From contig OZ241900.1 of the NCBI GenBank assembly GCA_965203615.1, positions 3,968,001 through 4,032,000 of the forward strand: DNA of 64,000 bases, read 5' to 3'. Under the pieces are notes generated by a model. The model saw only the letters and a list, made by a program, of their open reading frames with translations, was not told the DNA's origin and did no database searches. Positions within the stretch are counted from its first letter, which is position 1; every line of letters starts with the position of its first letter. This document shows positions 50,082-58,317 of this stretch, piece after piece. Both the position numbers and the translations under genes were made by a program. The DNA comes from VXNE01 sp965203615 (GTDB taxonomy: Bacteria > Pseudomonadota > Gammaproteobacteria > Pseudomonadales > Azotimanducaceae).

Positions 50082-51689
50082 ATGCAGACGAAAACGAGCC
50101 TCACCCATCCGTTGAAGATCGACGCCATTCCCTGTGGTGGCGGCATGTTGGGAATGACCCTGTGCCCCGGAAAGCAGGTGAACAGCAATTTCGGCGGCCG
50201 CTGGGAACGCGACTTGGATCTCGACATGGCTGTGATCGTGGACTGGGGTGCCTCGACCCTCGTTTCCCTGATGGAGGAGCACGAGTTCTCCAGGTTCGAG
50301 GTGCCGAACCTCGGTGATGTCGCGGAAAATGCCGGACTCGAGTGGCACTGCACTCCCATCCGTGATGAACACGCTCCCGATGAGCGATTCGAACGCCTTT
50401 GGACGTACTCGGGCCACGTCTTGCGCGGAAAGCTCGCGGCGGGCGAACACATCGTCGTGCACTGCCGCGGCGGACTTGGGCGTACGGGGACCATCGCCGC
50501 CCGCTTGTTGATCGAGAGCGGGGTCACGCCGGAAGAAGCGCTGCGCCGCGTGCGAGAAGCCCGACCGTGGACCGTGGAGCCCAGGCAGGAACCCTACGTC
50601 CTCCAGCAGCAGGCCCTTGCGTGGAACGACCGCGACTACGCCAGTCGAGTGCTGGGCTGTCTGCTTGGTGGCGCGGTCGGCGACGCCCTCGGTTACGAAG
50701 TGGAGTTTTTGAGTCTGAGTGCAATCCGGGATCGCTTTGGCCCAGCGGGAATCCAAGAGCCCGCCTTGAGTCCCGACGGGAAAGCGGTCGTCAGCGACGA
50801 CACGCAGATGACAATCTTCACGGAGGATGGATTGATCGAGAGCCTCGCCGATAACGGGTCGATCAATCAGAACGATGCGCTCGACGCAGTCCGAGCGGCG
50901 ACGCTCAATTGGTACTCGATTCAGAAGCGTAGGGGTGGAGTTGGCCGACTGGCCGATTACTCGGTTCTAGCGAAGAGTCGAGCACCTGGAACAACGTGCA
51001 TGGGTGCTTGTTCGATCGGCGCGACGGGCACGCCGGAGAATCCCATCAACAATTCGAAGGGATGCGGCGGCGTGATGCGCGTCGCGCCCGTCGGCCTGTG
51101 TCTGGCATTGAGTGGCGAGGAGGCGTTCGAGCTTGCGGCCCGTTGCGCCGCGCAGACCCACGGGCACCCGTGCGGATACCTGAGCGCCGGCACCCTCGCC
51201 GCGATCATGCGCAACCTGTTGTCCGGATTGGGTCTTGATCGGTGCGTCGAGCGATCTGTCGAAATTGCCTCGAACTGGCCAAGTGCCGATCAGACCATCG
51301 ATGCCGTGGAACGCGCTCGCGAACTGTCGAGGCAGCAGATTGACGATCATGCCAATGCGATCGCACAACTTGGTGAAGGCTGGTTCGGCGATGAAGCCCT
51401 CGCTATCGGCCTGTATTCCGCGCTTGTCGCGACCGACTTCGAGGACGCGGTACGCATCGCCGCCAACCACAGCGGGGACAGCGACTCCACGGCCTCGATA
51501 GCGGGGCAGATACACGGTGCCTGGAAGGGCTTGGCGGGGGTGCCCCATGCCTGGGTCCGTCGCCTGGACGCCCTCGACCCGTTGCTTGATGTGGCGGGGC
51601 GCATCATTGCCGCTCGCAATCAGGATGCGCCGGTCCGGTTGCTGGCCAGTACTCAAGTAGGGCGACGGTCCATCCGGCCGCCGTCCTGA
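50082..51689 (+). CDS. Dual-specificity phosphatase fused to ADP-ribosylglycohydrolase
   Basis: About 535 residues from ATG 50082, with AAGGAA upstream; the frame extends to 49998 inside the previous gene. The N-terminal 190 residues are a cysteine phosphatase with the C-x5-R loop VHCRGGLGRTGT (Cys128, Arg134) and a general-acid Asp candidate in PIRDEHAPD. The C-terminal part is an ADP-ribosylglycohydrolase (DraG/ARH type): LGCLLGGAVGDALG, metal ligands in SDDTQMTIFTEDGL, and AANHSGDSDSTASIAGQIHGAW. It could remove ADP-ribose from protein or nucleic acid and phosphate from a related product. It ends the plus-strand block. Confidence 0.92.
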   Translation: MQTKTSLTHPLKIDAIPCGGGMLGMTLCPGKQVNSNFGGRWERDLDLDMAVIVDWGASTLVSLMEEHEFSRFEVPNLGDVAENAGLEWHCTPIRDEHAPDERFERLWTYSGHVLRGKLAAGEHIVVHCRGGLGRTGTIAARLLIESGVTPEEALRRVREARPWTVEPRQEPYVLQQQALAWNDRDYASRVLGCLLGGAVGDALGYEVEFLSLSAIRDRFGPAGIQEPALSPDGKAVVSDDTQMTIFTEDGLIESLADNGSINQNDALDAVRAATLNWYSIQKRRGGVGRLADYSVLAKSRAPGTTCMGACSIGATGTPENPINNSKGCGGVMRVAPVGLCLALSGEEAFELAARCAAQTHGHPCGYLSAGTLAAIMRNLLSGLGLDRCVERSVEIASNWPSADQTIDAVERARELSRQQIDDHANAIAQLGEGWFGDEALAIGLYSALVATDFEDAVRIAANHSGDSDSTASIAGQIHGAWKGLAGVPHAWVRRLDALDPLLDVAGRIIAARNQDAPVRLLASTQVGRRSIRPPS

Positions 51690-51740
51690 TGCGTCAAGCG
51701 GTCGCGAGTGATCCTGGGTCGTCGCCGTTGCAGATCGTCA

Positions 51741-53588
51741 TCAGTTTCCCCGGGCCCATTTCATGAGTTCCTTCCGAAACCTGGCGTTTTTCTTCCGGCC
51801 CCAATCTTCGCGGAAGTGCAACATGTCGACGATCTCCCGGTCAGAATGCGCCTTGAGCACGTTGCGGCGCTGTGACGCCAACGATTGATCCGGGATATCG
51901 GTTCCGATTGATGCTAACGGGACTTCCGCGGAAACATCCGCGAACTGCGGGCTCAGCGCCGGCGCGATCACTTCGCCGTCCCGGCCGACAAAGACGACGT
52001 CACCGTCCTCGATCACGACGTGGAAAGCGCCGTGGTGCAGCAGCCGGTGATGGGCGCTGCACAGCAGCACGAGGTTGTCGAGGCGGGTCTCCCCGCCGTC
52101 GATCCAGTGCTGGACGTGATGCGCCTCGACATAGCGCTGGTGGGCGCAGCCGGGGAAGCGGCAGCGGTTGTGGTCGCGCAGCTTCAGCGCCCGCAACAGC
52201 CGGGCCGGCACGATCCGCCGCCGGCGCTCGTAGTTCAGCAGATTGCCCCGCGCGTCCTCGATGAACTCGGTGAGATCCGCGTCGCAGGTGATGTGGCGGG
52301 CATCCTCCTCGTCGATGCCCCAGTCGGGATCGACGTAATAGCGCGCGCCGCCCGCGCCGCCCGCCGACTGCTGCGCCGCCAGCTCGTTGCGGTCGATGGT
52401 CAGCGTCACCTCGTAGCGCCGCCCCGCGCGGCGCCGCTTCCATGCGTCCGCGGGGCTCGCCAGGCAGTGCTCGGCCATGTCCACCAGCGCATCGGCGAGG
52501 CGCTGTTCCCTGCTCGCGAGCTCGAACGTCAGCCAGTCCGGCAGATCGTCCGTTTCCGCGGAAACATCGCCGGAAACGTCCGCGTCGGCCACGGCGGCAC
52601 TTTCGAACTGCGCGGAGACCACCTCGCCGTTGTTCCTGACCGTGCGATTAGCCGGAGTTTCTGCGGAAACACCTCTGCAAACATCGACGTCCGTGACGGC
52701 GGCACATGCATCCTGTGCGCAGACCCCACCACCCGCTTGGCTGGCCGGGGTCTCCGCGGAAACGTCGGTCGATACATTCGCCACATTCGCCGTCGTCCAT
52801 TCGGCCCGCTCGGATGCCTCCTTGTCGTTCGCCGCGCCAGCGCCTTCCGCCGGCGCTCCTTCAGATCCCTCGTCCACCGCAGGTTCGGCGGTCTCCGGTC
52901 GACAGGTGGCCGACAGCAGGGACGCATTGCGCGCCTCGTGCTCGTCTTTCCGACCGTCGATGACCTGCTGCAGCGCATTGATCACGAGCGCGCCGCGCTC
53001 CGCCGGGACCGCCGCGGTGATGACCAGCATGCCGTCCTCGTAGTGCCAGCTTAAGCTCCGGCGCTCCTCGCTGCTGGCGTGTCCGCTGTTGTTCCCGCCG
53101 ACCCGTTCGTAGGTCCGCACCAGGCTCTCCAGTTGCGCCGCGCTGCTGCCCTCCGCGATCGCCAGCAGCATCGCGTCGGTCTCCGGTGTCGCCACCCGGG
53201 TGATGGCCCGCACTTTGGAATAGCTGATCGCCCCGTCGCGGAACGCGGCGTCGATGCAGGGAAGTCTCTCAAGCGCCCGGCCGATGCGGATGCGCTCCCG
53301 CGCCGCGCAGGGTCCGAGGCCGCAGCGGTGGTCGAGCCAGTTGCCGAGATTGCAGTAGCCGCCCTCGCGCCAGCCCCGGGTGCGTTCCATCGCGGCGATG
53401 AGCTTGACGAAGCGCCAGTCGGCGAGGTTGATGTGGGCCGCCATGTCGGTGACGGCGCGGCGAAGCTCGGCGGGATCGTCGGGGATGAAATCGAGGTGGC
53501 TGGCGTCCGCTTCGAGGAGGAGGCGCTCGACGGCTGGTTCGGGGATGAAGTCGAGATGTCGGACGACTTCTTCGGTCGGGACGGACAT
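51741..53588 (-). CDS. DUF222/HNH endonuclease-domain protein
   Basis: This 615-aa protein has an N-terminal DUF222 helical domain (ERTRGWREGGYCNLGNWL, CAARERIRIGRALERLPC), a variable linker with VSAET repeats (see the repeat entry) and a C-terminal HNH nuclease: CRFPGCAHQRYVEAHHVQHW, GGETRLDNLVLLCSAHHRLLHH. The Cys/His pattern is complete. Such genes are often multicopy in gammaproteobacterial genomes and their role is not clear. It is convergent with the phosphatase fusion, with 51 bases between. The upstream DNA (53589-53776) is unusually AT-rich for the window. Confidence 0.9.
   Translation of the reverse strand: MSVPTEEVVRHLDFIPEPAVERLLLEADASHLDFIPDDPAELRRAVTDMAAHINLADWRFVKLIAAMERTRGWREGGYCNLGNWLDHRCGLGPCAARERIRIGRALERLPCIDAAFRDGAISYSKVRAITRVATPETDAMLLAIAEGSSAAQLESLVRTYERVGGNNSGHASSEERRSLSWHYEDGMLVITAAVPAERGALVINALQQVIDGRKDEHEARNASLLSATCRPETAEPAVDEGSEGAPAEGAGAANDKEASERAEWTTANVANVSTDVSAETPASQAGGGVCAQDACAAVTDVDVCRGVSAETPANRTVRNNGEVVSAQFESAAVADADVSGDVSAETDDLPDWLTFELASREQRLADALVDMAEHCLASPADAWKRRRAGRRYEVTLTIDRNELAAQQSAGGAGGARYYVDPDWGIDEEDARHITCDADLTEFIEDARGNLLNYERRRRIVPARLLRALKLRDHNRCRFPGCAHQRYVEAHHVQHWIDGGETRLDNLVLLCSAHHRLLHHGAFHVVIEDGDVVFVGRDGEVIAPALSPQFADVSAEVPLASIGTDIPDQSLASQRRNVLKAHSDREIVDMLHFREDWGRKKNARFRKELMKWARGN
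52555..52775 (-). repeat. Tandem linker repeat encoding VSAET units in the HNH gene
   Basis: Within the HNH gene linker the minus strand encodes DVSAETPAS, GVSAETPAN and DVSAETDDL about 35 codons apart, joined by similar AAV-x-D-x-DV stretches. The DNA core is near TCCGCGGAAAC (for example 52555-52565 and 52752-52762), an 8-base palindrome. A related single copy (DVSAEVPLA) is at about 51922-51936. I count two and a half units. Confidence 0.6.
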
Positions 53589-53776
53589 TTTTGAGGACCT
53601 TGATGCAGAGGCTTGGAATACTGTATATATTACTAGTATTGATCCTCTTTATCATTGTTTTTATTACATAATTTTTCCAGAAAAATGGATTGTCCGGTTC
53701 GCTTCCGGGCCGTGTCGGCAAGGCTCGGACATCGGCCCAGCCGGGGGGACAGGAAAGTCCTGGCAGACGAAATCCA

Positions 53777-54169
53777 TCATCGACCCTCAATCTCGACTTC
53801 GGTCGAAGGATCCTCCCCATCTTCCTGCTCTATCTTGAGTTCTCGAACCGACAGGTGTTGACCCGCCGCGTTGCAGAAGTCGTCGATGGAAGCCGCGTAT
53901 TTCGTCCACGAGACCGACATGGCGCCCCCGGTACATTTCAGGCCTATGTGCGTAAAGACCCCGTCCGTAGACCTGATCTTCATCGACTTTACGCGCAGGT
54001 TTGCCGACTCGCACAAAGCTCTCGCTTCCATGCCGACGGTTTCGGCGTCGAGCGGCTCGCTGGCGACGGGGGCGGACTGGCATCCGGTGACCAGAGAAAC
54101 CACGGACCCGAAAGCTGCCGCGGCTGTCCTGCCGGGCTTTGGGAGGCGGCAGCCCGTTCGTTTGCGCAT
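53777..54169 (-). CDS. Small lipoprotein of unknown function
   Basis: A 130-aa protein with an N-terminal basic stretch (RKRTGCRLPKPGR), a hydrophobic segment AAAAFGSVVSLVTGC ending in a lipobox, so a lipid-modified cysteine near residue 30 is likely. The mature part has two further cysteines (ARALCESANLRV, GLKCTGGAMSV) and ends acidic. It is 19 bases after the rhodanese gene, so they may be co-transcribed. I do not recognise the family. Confidence 0.65.
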   Translation of the reverse strand: MRKRTGCRLPKPGRTAAAAFGSVVSLVTGCQSAPVASEPLDAETVGMEARALCESANLRVKSMKIRSTDGVFTHIGLKCTGGAMSVSWTKYAASIDDFCNAAGQHLSVRELKIEQEDGEDPSTEVEIEGR

Positions 54170-54188
54170 TTCGTTTTCCTTGGCCGGC

Positions 54189-54899
54189 TCAATTCGCCCA
54201 GAGGCGCCTGTCGAGCAACTGTCCCCACTCCTCGTCGTAGGGATGCGCCTCGCCTACGCGCTCATCGCCGCGATAGAGCGGTCGGCCCTCGTTGGCCCAT
54301 TGGAACAGCGATCCCTCGAGGTTGAAGACGTTCTCGATGCCCCGCGCCCGCAGCTTCTCGGCCAGTCGGGAGGATCGGTAGCCCACGGAGCAGTACACGA
54401 CGACGGTGAATCCCGGCTCACTCGCCGCAAGCACTTCGATTGCCATGCGAGTGTTGCTGGCCAGTACCGCCCCGGCCAGGTGACTGACCTTGAACTCGGC
54501 CGCCGTCCGGGCGTCGAGCAGGACGATGTCTGGCGCGGTGTCATCCGCTCGCATGGCGGCAAGCTGCTGCGTCGACAACTGCGGCACGTCCGGAAACGCT
54601 TCCCGGACCAGGCGCAGGGCCTGTTCCCAGGCGGGGGTTCTCGCATCCGCAGAGTCGGCCTGGGCAGCGCGCGACAGGCCTGTTGTCGCGACCGAATCCG
54701 ATACCGCTGACGGCGTCCACAGGAACAGGGCGCCGGCCAGAACAACGGAAAGGAGTTTCGCTACGGCGGTGTTTTCGGAACGCGTTGTTCCTGACGGGTC
54801 GTGGTGTTCTGCGGTGCCCTGCGGATTGGACTCCGCCAGCGCCGGATCGGGAGTCACTGGTAGCGCGCGCCTCTGGTCTGCAACCATCCAAAGCAACAT
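54189..54899 (-). CDS. Rhodanese-like domain protein, membrane-anchored or exported
   Basis: At 236 residues this has an N-terminal stretch, a hydrophobic segment AKLLSVVLAGALFLWTPSAV at about residues 47-66, and then a rhodanese domain: IVLLDARTAAEFKVSHLAGA and the active-site loop VVYCSVGYRSSRLAEKL, with the catalytic Cys present. The domain would sit outside the cytoplasm if the hydrophobic part is a signal or anchor. Two ATGs (54899, 54887) are possible starts. Function could be sulfur transfer or phosphate/arsenate-type chemistry. Confidence 0.82.
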   Translation of the reverse strand: MLLWMVADQRRALPVTPDPALAESNPQGTAEHHDPSGTTRSENTAVAKLLSVVLAGALFLWTPSAVSDSVATTGLSRAAQADSADARTPAWEQALRLVREAFPDVPQLSTQQLAAMRADDTAPDIVLLDARTAAEFKVSHLAGAVLASNTRMAIEVLAASEPGFTVVVYCSVGYRSSRLAEKLRARGIENVFNLEGSLFQWANEGRPLYRGDERVGEAHPYDEEWGQLLDRRLWAN

Positions 54900-54983
54900 A
54901 GCACGGAGAACTGACCCTGTGTTGAGGCAGGACGTCAGGTTTCAATTGGACGAGCCGAAACTTGCAGATGGACGGAAAGGTGA

Positions 54984-55000
54984 CACGGGTGTTGCCCGTG
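54984..55000 (-). terminator. Hairpin after hipA
   Basis: CACGGG (54984-54989) and CCCGTG (54995-55000) form a perfect 6-bp stem with a 5-base loop, about 90 bases past the hipA stop. It could end the hipBA transcript. There is no T run, so it is a weak call. Confidence 0.3.
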
Positions 55001-55088
55001 CGCTGTTGGGTATCGATGCGAGAGCGCTCGCGAGCGACCGGGCGTTGTTGGGCCAACTGGTGGAGACAGGCGTGAAAACCGGCTTGCT

Positions 55089-56330
55089 TCAACGGTTCGA
55101 GCGGGATTTCGCCAATGGCACGGTGGCCAATTGGCGCTCGACGGTGGCGACCATCGCGGCGTTCAACGGGAGGTGTGGCGCTTCCGTCGACCAGACTTGC
55201 CGGAACCGGTCCACTGTTTCGCGCACATGGCTGAGAAAGATCGTCTCCGGTAACGCGGCGTTCGCAGCGAACCACTTGCACTCGTCCACTGACAGGTCTG
55301 CGAATCGCTTCGAGTGACCGAAGCGCAAAGCCATGCTGTCGTCCGGCAGGAATGCGACGGTGGAGAGCAGGTCGTAGGCGGGGGAGATTTCGGGCGAAAC
55401 ACCGTCGACGTAGAGAAGGGACCAGTTTTTCAGGTGCATGTCAGCATTGCCAATCAATGCGCTGAACACGATGCGTTTGACGAATTCCGCGAGGGCATGC
55501 TCGCTGGCATGTGTCCACAGAACCGCTGCAACGTTGAGGTAGCTGGCGCGTTCGTACTTGCGTTCGGGGTAGAGTCGGAACACTTGGGCGAAGTCTTCCA
55601 TGTGTAGGCGACCGGCGGGTGTTCGGTCGAATCGCTCCACAGCCAGCGCTTGACCGCCCAGGTCGGCGAGCTGTGGCGGCAGACCACCTATATCGCGGAC
55701 ATCCACCAGCCGTACGGCCGGGGTATCGATGCCGACGAGCGAAGCCAGCGTCATCATCGCAAACTCATTCTCCGGCACGAGTTCGTAGTGTTCGGACGGT
55801 AGTTTGACTATCCAGTTGCCGCCCGCTCCGTGAACCGGCACCGCCAAACCGCCCCGGGCATCGCGAATTGCAGAGAATTTGAGTTGCATCCCCGCGAGCG
55901 AGAAGCGCATCGGCTGCCTGTTCTGCTCGGAGTCAGGGCACCGGGAGATGTCGTGTGCGCCGTTCTCGCCGTTTGCTGCCAGCATCTGGACGGCGCCGGG
56001 AAGATCCTGCCCCAGGGCCTTTAGTAGCGAAAAGTCACGGGTCTCGTTGACGCCCGCGCGGGTGGCCAGATAACTGCGTAGACGGCCTTCCGGCAGCAGG
56101 TTGGCGAAGAACGGCGGAACTCGTCGTCTCGTCGGGCGCTGGTCGACGATGAGTTCTCCGAAGGCATCGAGAAAGGACAGGCTCAGGCAGGATCGATGCG
56201 TGTCCTCGATGTACTCATCCGTAAAGGCAAAGAGGTTCCGGTCGCCGCCCAGTTGCGTGAGGGTGCCGATGACGCGGCCATGAAGCCGCACTTCGAGCAC
56301 TGCGTCAGCCACCGCTGGCCTCGTCATCAA
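55089..56330 (-). CDS. hipA: HipA-type serine/threonine kinase toxin
   Basis: This 413-aa protein has the HipA N-terminal subdomain-1 (VLEVRLHGRVIGTLTQLGG), the ATP-binding part (LKFSAIRDARGG, WIVKLPSEHYELVPENEFAMMTLA), the catalytic loop LIGNADMHLKNWSLLY with Asp and downstream PAYDLLST for magnesium. All kinase residues look intact. HipA phosphorylates glutamyl-tRNA synthetase or related targets in known cases, stopping growth. The start overlaps hipB by 26 bases. Confidence 0.93.
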   Translation of the reverse strand: MMTRPAVADAVLEVRLHGRVIGTLTQLGGDRNLFAFTDEYIEDTHRSCLSLSFLDAFGELIVDQRPTRRRVPPFFANLLPEGRLRSYLATRAGVNETRDFSLLKALGQDLPGAVQMLAANGENGAHDISRCPDSEQNRQPMRFSLAGMQLKFSAIRDARGGLAVPVHGAGGNWIVKLPSEHYELVPENEFAMMTLASLVGIDTPAVRLVDVRDIGGLPPQLADLGGQALAVERFDRTPAGRLHMEDFAQVFRLYPERKYERASYLNVAAVLWTHASEHALAEFVKRIVFSALIGNADMHLKNWSLLYVDGVSPEISPAYDLLSTVAFLPDDSMALRFGHSKRFADLSVDECKWFAANAALPETIFLSHVRETVDRFRQVWSTEAPHLPLNAAMVATVERQLATVPLAKSRSNR

Positions 56331-56619
56331 GCGCGTACGCTGGCTGGATCGCCGGTTCGCGATGCGTATGTGTTCGCAAGATACTTCGCACGGCCGGCAC
56401 CAGGGTTCGGGGGATTGCCATGGGCTCCAGCCCCAGGGCGCGTGAGATTTCCATCAGGCTGGTCAGCCTGATGTCGATGCGTCCGGTCTCGATCTGCGAA
56501 ATGTGACTCTGGGGCAATCCAACCTTTGCGCCGAGCTCGGCCTGGCTCAACCCTGCGGCCTTGCGGGCCGCTTTCAGCTCACCAATCCATCCAGCCCGGA
56601 TTTCGATGGAGCGGGGCAT
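56305..56619 (-). CDS. hipB: HipB-type XRE antitoxin
   Basis: A 104-aa protein with a helix-turn-helix at residues about 14-65 (LKAARKAAGLSQAELGAKVG, SHISQIETGRIDIRL). It should neutralise HipA and repress its own promoter; a fitting inverted repeat around a perfect TATAAT lies just upstream. The ATG is preceded by AGGAG. Its 3' end overlaps hipA, the usual arrangement. Confidence 0.92.
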   Translation of the reverse strand: MPRSIEIRAGWIGELKAARKAAGLSQAELGAKVGLPQSHISQIETGRIDIRLTSLMEISRALGLEPMAIPRTLVPAVRSILRTHTHREPAIQPAYALDDEASGG

Positions 56620-56640
56620 GGCGTACTCCTAGAACTAGAA

Positions 56641-56663
56641 TTCACCCTCGAATTATAGGTGAA
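56641..56663 (-). promoter_or_regulatory. hipBA promoter -10 and operator
   Basis: On the minus strand TTCACC (56663-56658) is followed at once by a perfect TATAAT (56657-56652), five bases, and GGTGAA (56646-56641). The 6-bp inverted repeat brackets the -10 element, so a protein bound there would block RNA polymerase. It lies 22 bases before the hipB ATG. No good -35 was found, which is common for regulated promoters. Confidence 0.7.
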
Positions 56664-56688
56664 AGCAAATTGAAAGAGTCGGAAAATT

Positions 56689-56710
56689 CGCTATTACATA
56701 TTTAATAGCG
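56689..56710 (-). terminator. Intrinsic terminator of the amidase gene
   Basis: CGCTATTA (56689-56696) and TAATAGCG (56703-56710) form a perfect 8-bp stem with a 6-base loop, spanning the amidase stop codon (56694). On the minus strand it is followed by AATTTTCC, a short T run. It would separate the amidase from hipBA. Confidence 0.6.
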
Positions 56711-58154
56711 GTGCGGGCACCCGAAATCCGTCAAGTTCCTCGGCCATCAGCCGCGCAAACTCGATGGTTCGACGATCCCGGTAGGCCGCGCTCACCGCCT
56801 GAATCCCTATCGGCAGTCCTGCGCGGGAGAGTCCGGTTGGAAACACCGTGCTCGGCAGGTAGGCATTCGTAACGAGTCCCGACCAGAATAGCTGCTCGAA
56901 ATAGTCCCGCTGCGTCCCGTCGACGTCGATGGTCCGCTGCCCGAATGGCCGGTGGTCGTGGGGGAACGCCGGCGTCGCCATCTGTGGGCACAGCAGGATG
57001 TCCCACTCTTCGAAGAAGTCGTCCCAGGCGAAACGCAGGTGTTCGCGCTTGAAGTTGTAGCGAATCCACTCACGGTGGTTCAGCACCATTCCGCGTGCGC
57101 TTACGGCCCGAAACGACATGTCGGCGGGGTCGAATTCGGCTGCGCGAGCCTCGTTTCGCCGGTACTCCTCCTCTAGTTGGGCGGATGACATCACGGAGTT
57201 CAGGAGGCTGATGTAGGTGTCGTGGGCGCGTTTTGCGTCGAAAGACGGTCGCGCGCTGTCGGACACTCTCGCGCCGAGTCGCGCGAGGGTCTCGCCCACC
57301 GACACGACGCGGTCGGCGATCTCGGTCGAGACGGGGCAGAGGTCGTCGTCGGGCCACAGCGCCACGCGAAGGTCTCCAAGACCACTAAAGCCCGGTGGCG
57401 GCAGTTCCAGTCGCCAGCCGCGCCGTTCTCGGCCGGGAGGTCCGGCCATCGTGTCGAGAGCCACTGCGAGGTCTTCGGCGCTGCGTGCCAGGGGACCGCA
57501 CACGCTCAGATCCGCGTCCGGCGTATGTGCCAGCAGTTCGTGCCCCGCCATGGGGACGATGCCCCAGGTCGGTTTGTGCCCGTATACGCCGCAGAAGTGC
57601 GCCGGGTTTCGGATCGAGCCGCCGATATCGGAGCCCGCTTCCAGGGCAGTCAGTCCTGCCGCGAGAGCGGCCGCACTACCGCCGGAAGAGCCGCCCGGTA
57701 TGCGGTCGGTATCCCAAGGGTTGCCGGTCGTGCCGTACAACGGGTTGTAGGTCTGGAAGTCCGCCAGGTTGGCGGGGACGTTGGTCTTGCCGAGGAAAAC
57801 CGCGCCGGCGGCGCGAAAACGGCTGACGGCGATGCCGTCGGCCTGGCCGATGTTGTCGCGAAACGCCTCGAGTCCCCACGTGGTTGGCGTGTCCTGCATG
57901 AGGTAGGACTCCTTGATCGTCATCGGGACGCCGTGCAGGGGACGGAGTTCCTCTCCGCGGGACAATGCCGCATCGGCACGATGTGCGTCCTCGCGTGCGC
58001 GCTCGAAAGTTCGAACGGGTACGGCGTTGATGCCGTGGCCGTCAAGCCTTTCGATGCGCTCGATATAGTGCGCCGTCAGCTCCGCCGAGCTGATTTCCCT
58101 GTTGCGGATCATCGTGGCGAGCGTGAGCGCCGACTTGAATGCGAGATCGGACAT
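56694..58154 (-). CDS. Amidase signature family enzyme
   Basis: About 486 residues from ATG 58154, with GGGGGAAA upstream; the frame extends to 58424, overlapping the divergent gene, so that start is unlikely. The Ser-cisSer-Lys triad is complete: Lys in PMTIKESYLM, Ser in GSSGGSAAALAAGL and Ser in GSDIGGSIRNPAHFCG. It hydrolyses an amide to a carboxylate and ammonia; the substrate is unknown. It is divergent from the TauD-type gene, with 163 bases between the starts. Confidence 0.9.
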   Translation of the reverse strand: MSDLAFKSALTLATMIRNREISSAELTAHYIERIERLDGHGINAVPVRTFERAREDAHRADAALSRGEELRPLHGVPMTIKESYLMQDTPTTWGLEAFRDNIGQADGIAVSRFRAAGAVFLGKTNVPANLADFQTYNPLYGTTGNPWDTDRIPGGSSGGSAAALAAGLTALEAGSDIGGSIRNPAHFCGVYGHKPTWGIVPMAGHELLAHTPDADLSVCGPLARSAEDLAVALDTMAGPPGRERRGWRLELPPPGFSGLGDLRVALWPDDDLCPVSTEIADRVVSVGETLARLGARVSDSARPSFDAKRAHDTYISLLNSVMSSAQLEEEYRRNEARAAEFDPADMSFRAVSARGMVLNHREWIRYNFKREHLRFAWDDFFEEWDILLCPQMATPAFPHDHRPFGQRTIDVDGTQRDYFEQLFWSGLVTNAYLPSTVFPTGLSRAGLPIGIQAVSAAYRDRRTIEFARLMAEELDGFRVPAPLLNM

Positions 58155-58317
58155 GTTTCCCCCAGCAGGTCTGGCCGTACGGCGAACGCAAGCGTCCATC
58201 GAATGCGAGTGAGGGTCAAGCAGGCTTGAGCACGGCCTGCCCTGAGGGTTCGCTCCAATGTCGGCGCGCTGTAGTATCTTTGTCCTGTCAGTTCGATCGG
58301 CAGGAGGCAAGGGCAAA

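Noticed and set aside
54925..55317. A plus-strand frame after the rhodanese gene that reads like ordinary protein (LDEPKLADGRKGDTG)
   Set aside because: It has no ribosome-binding site or family match and its 3' half is antisense to the conserved hipA C-terminus.
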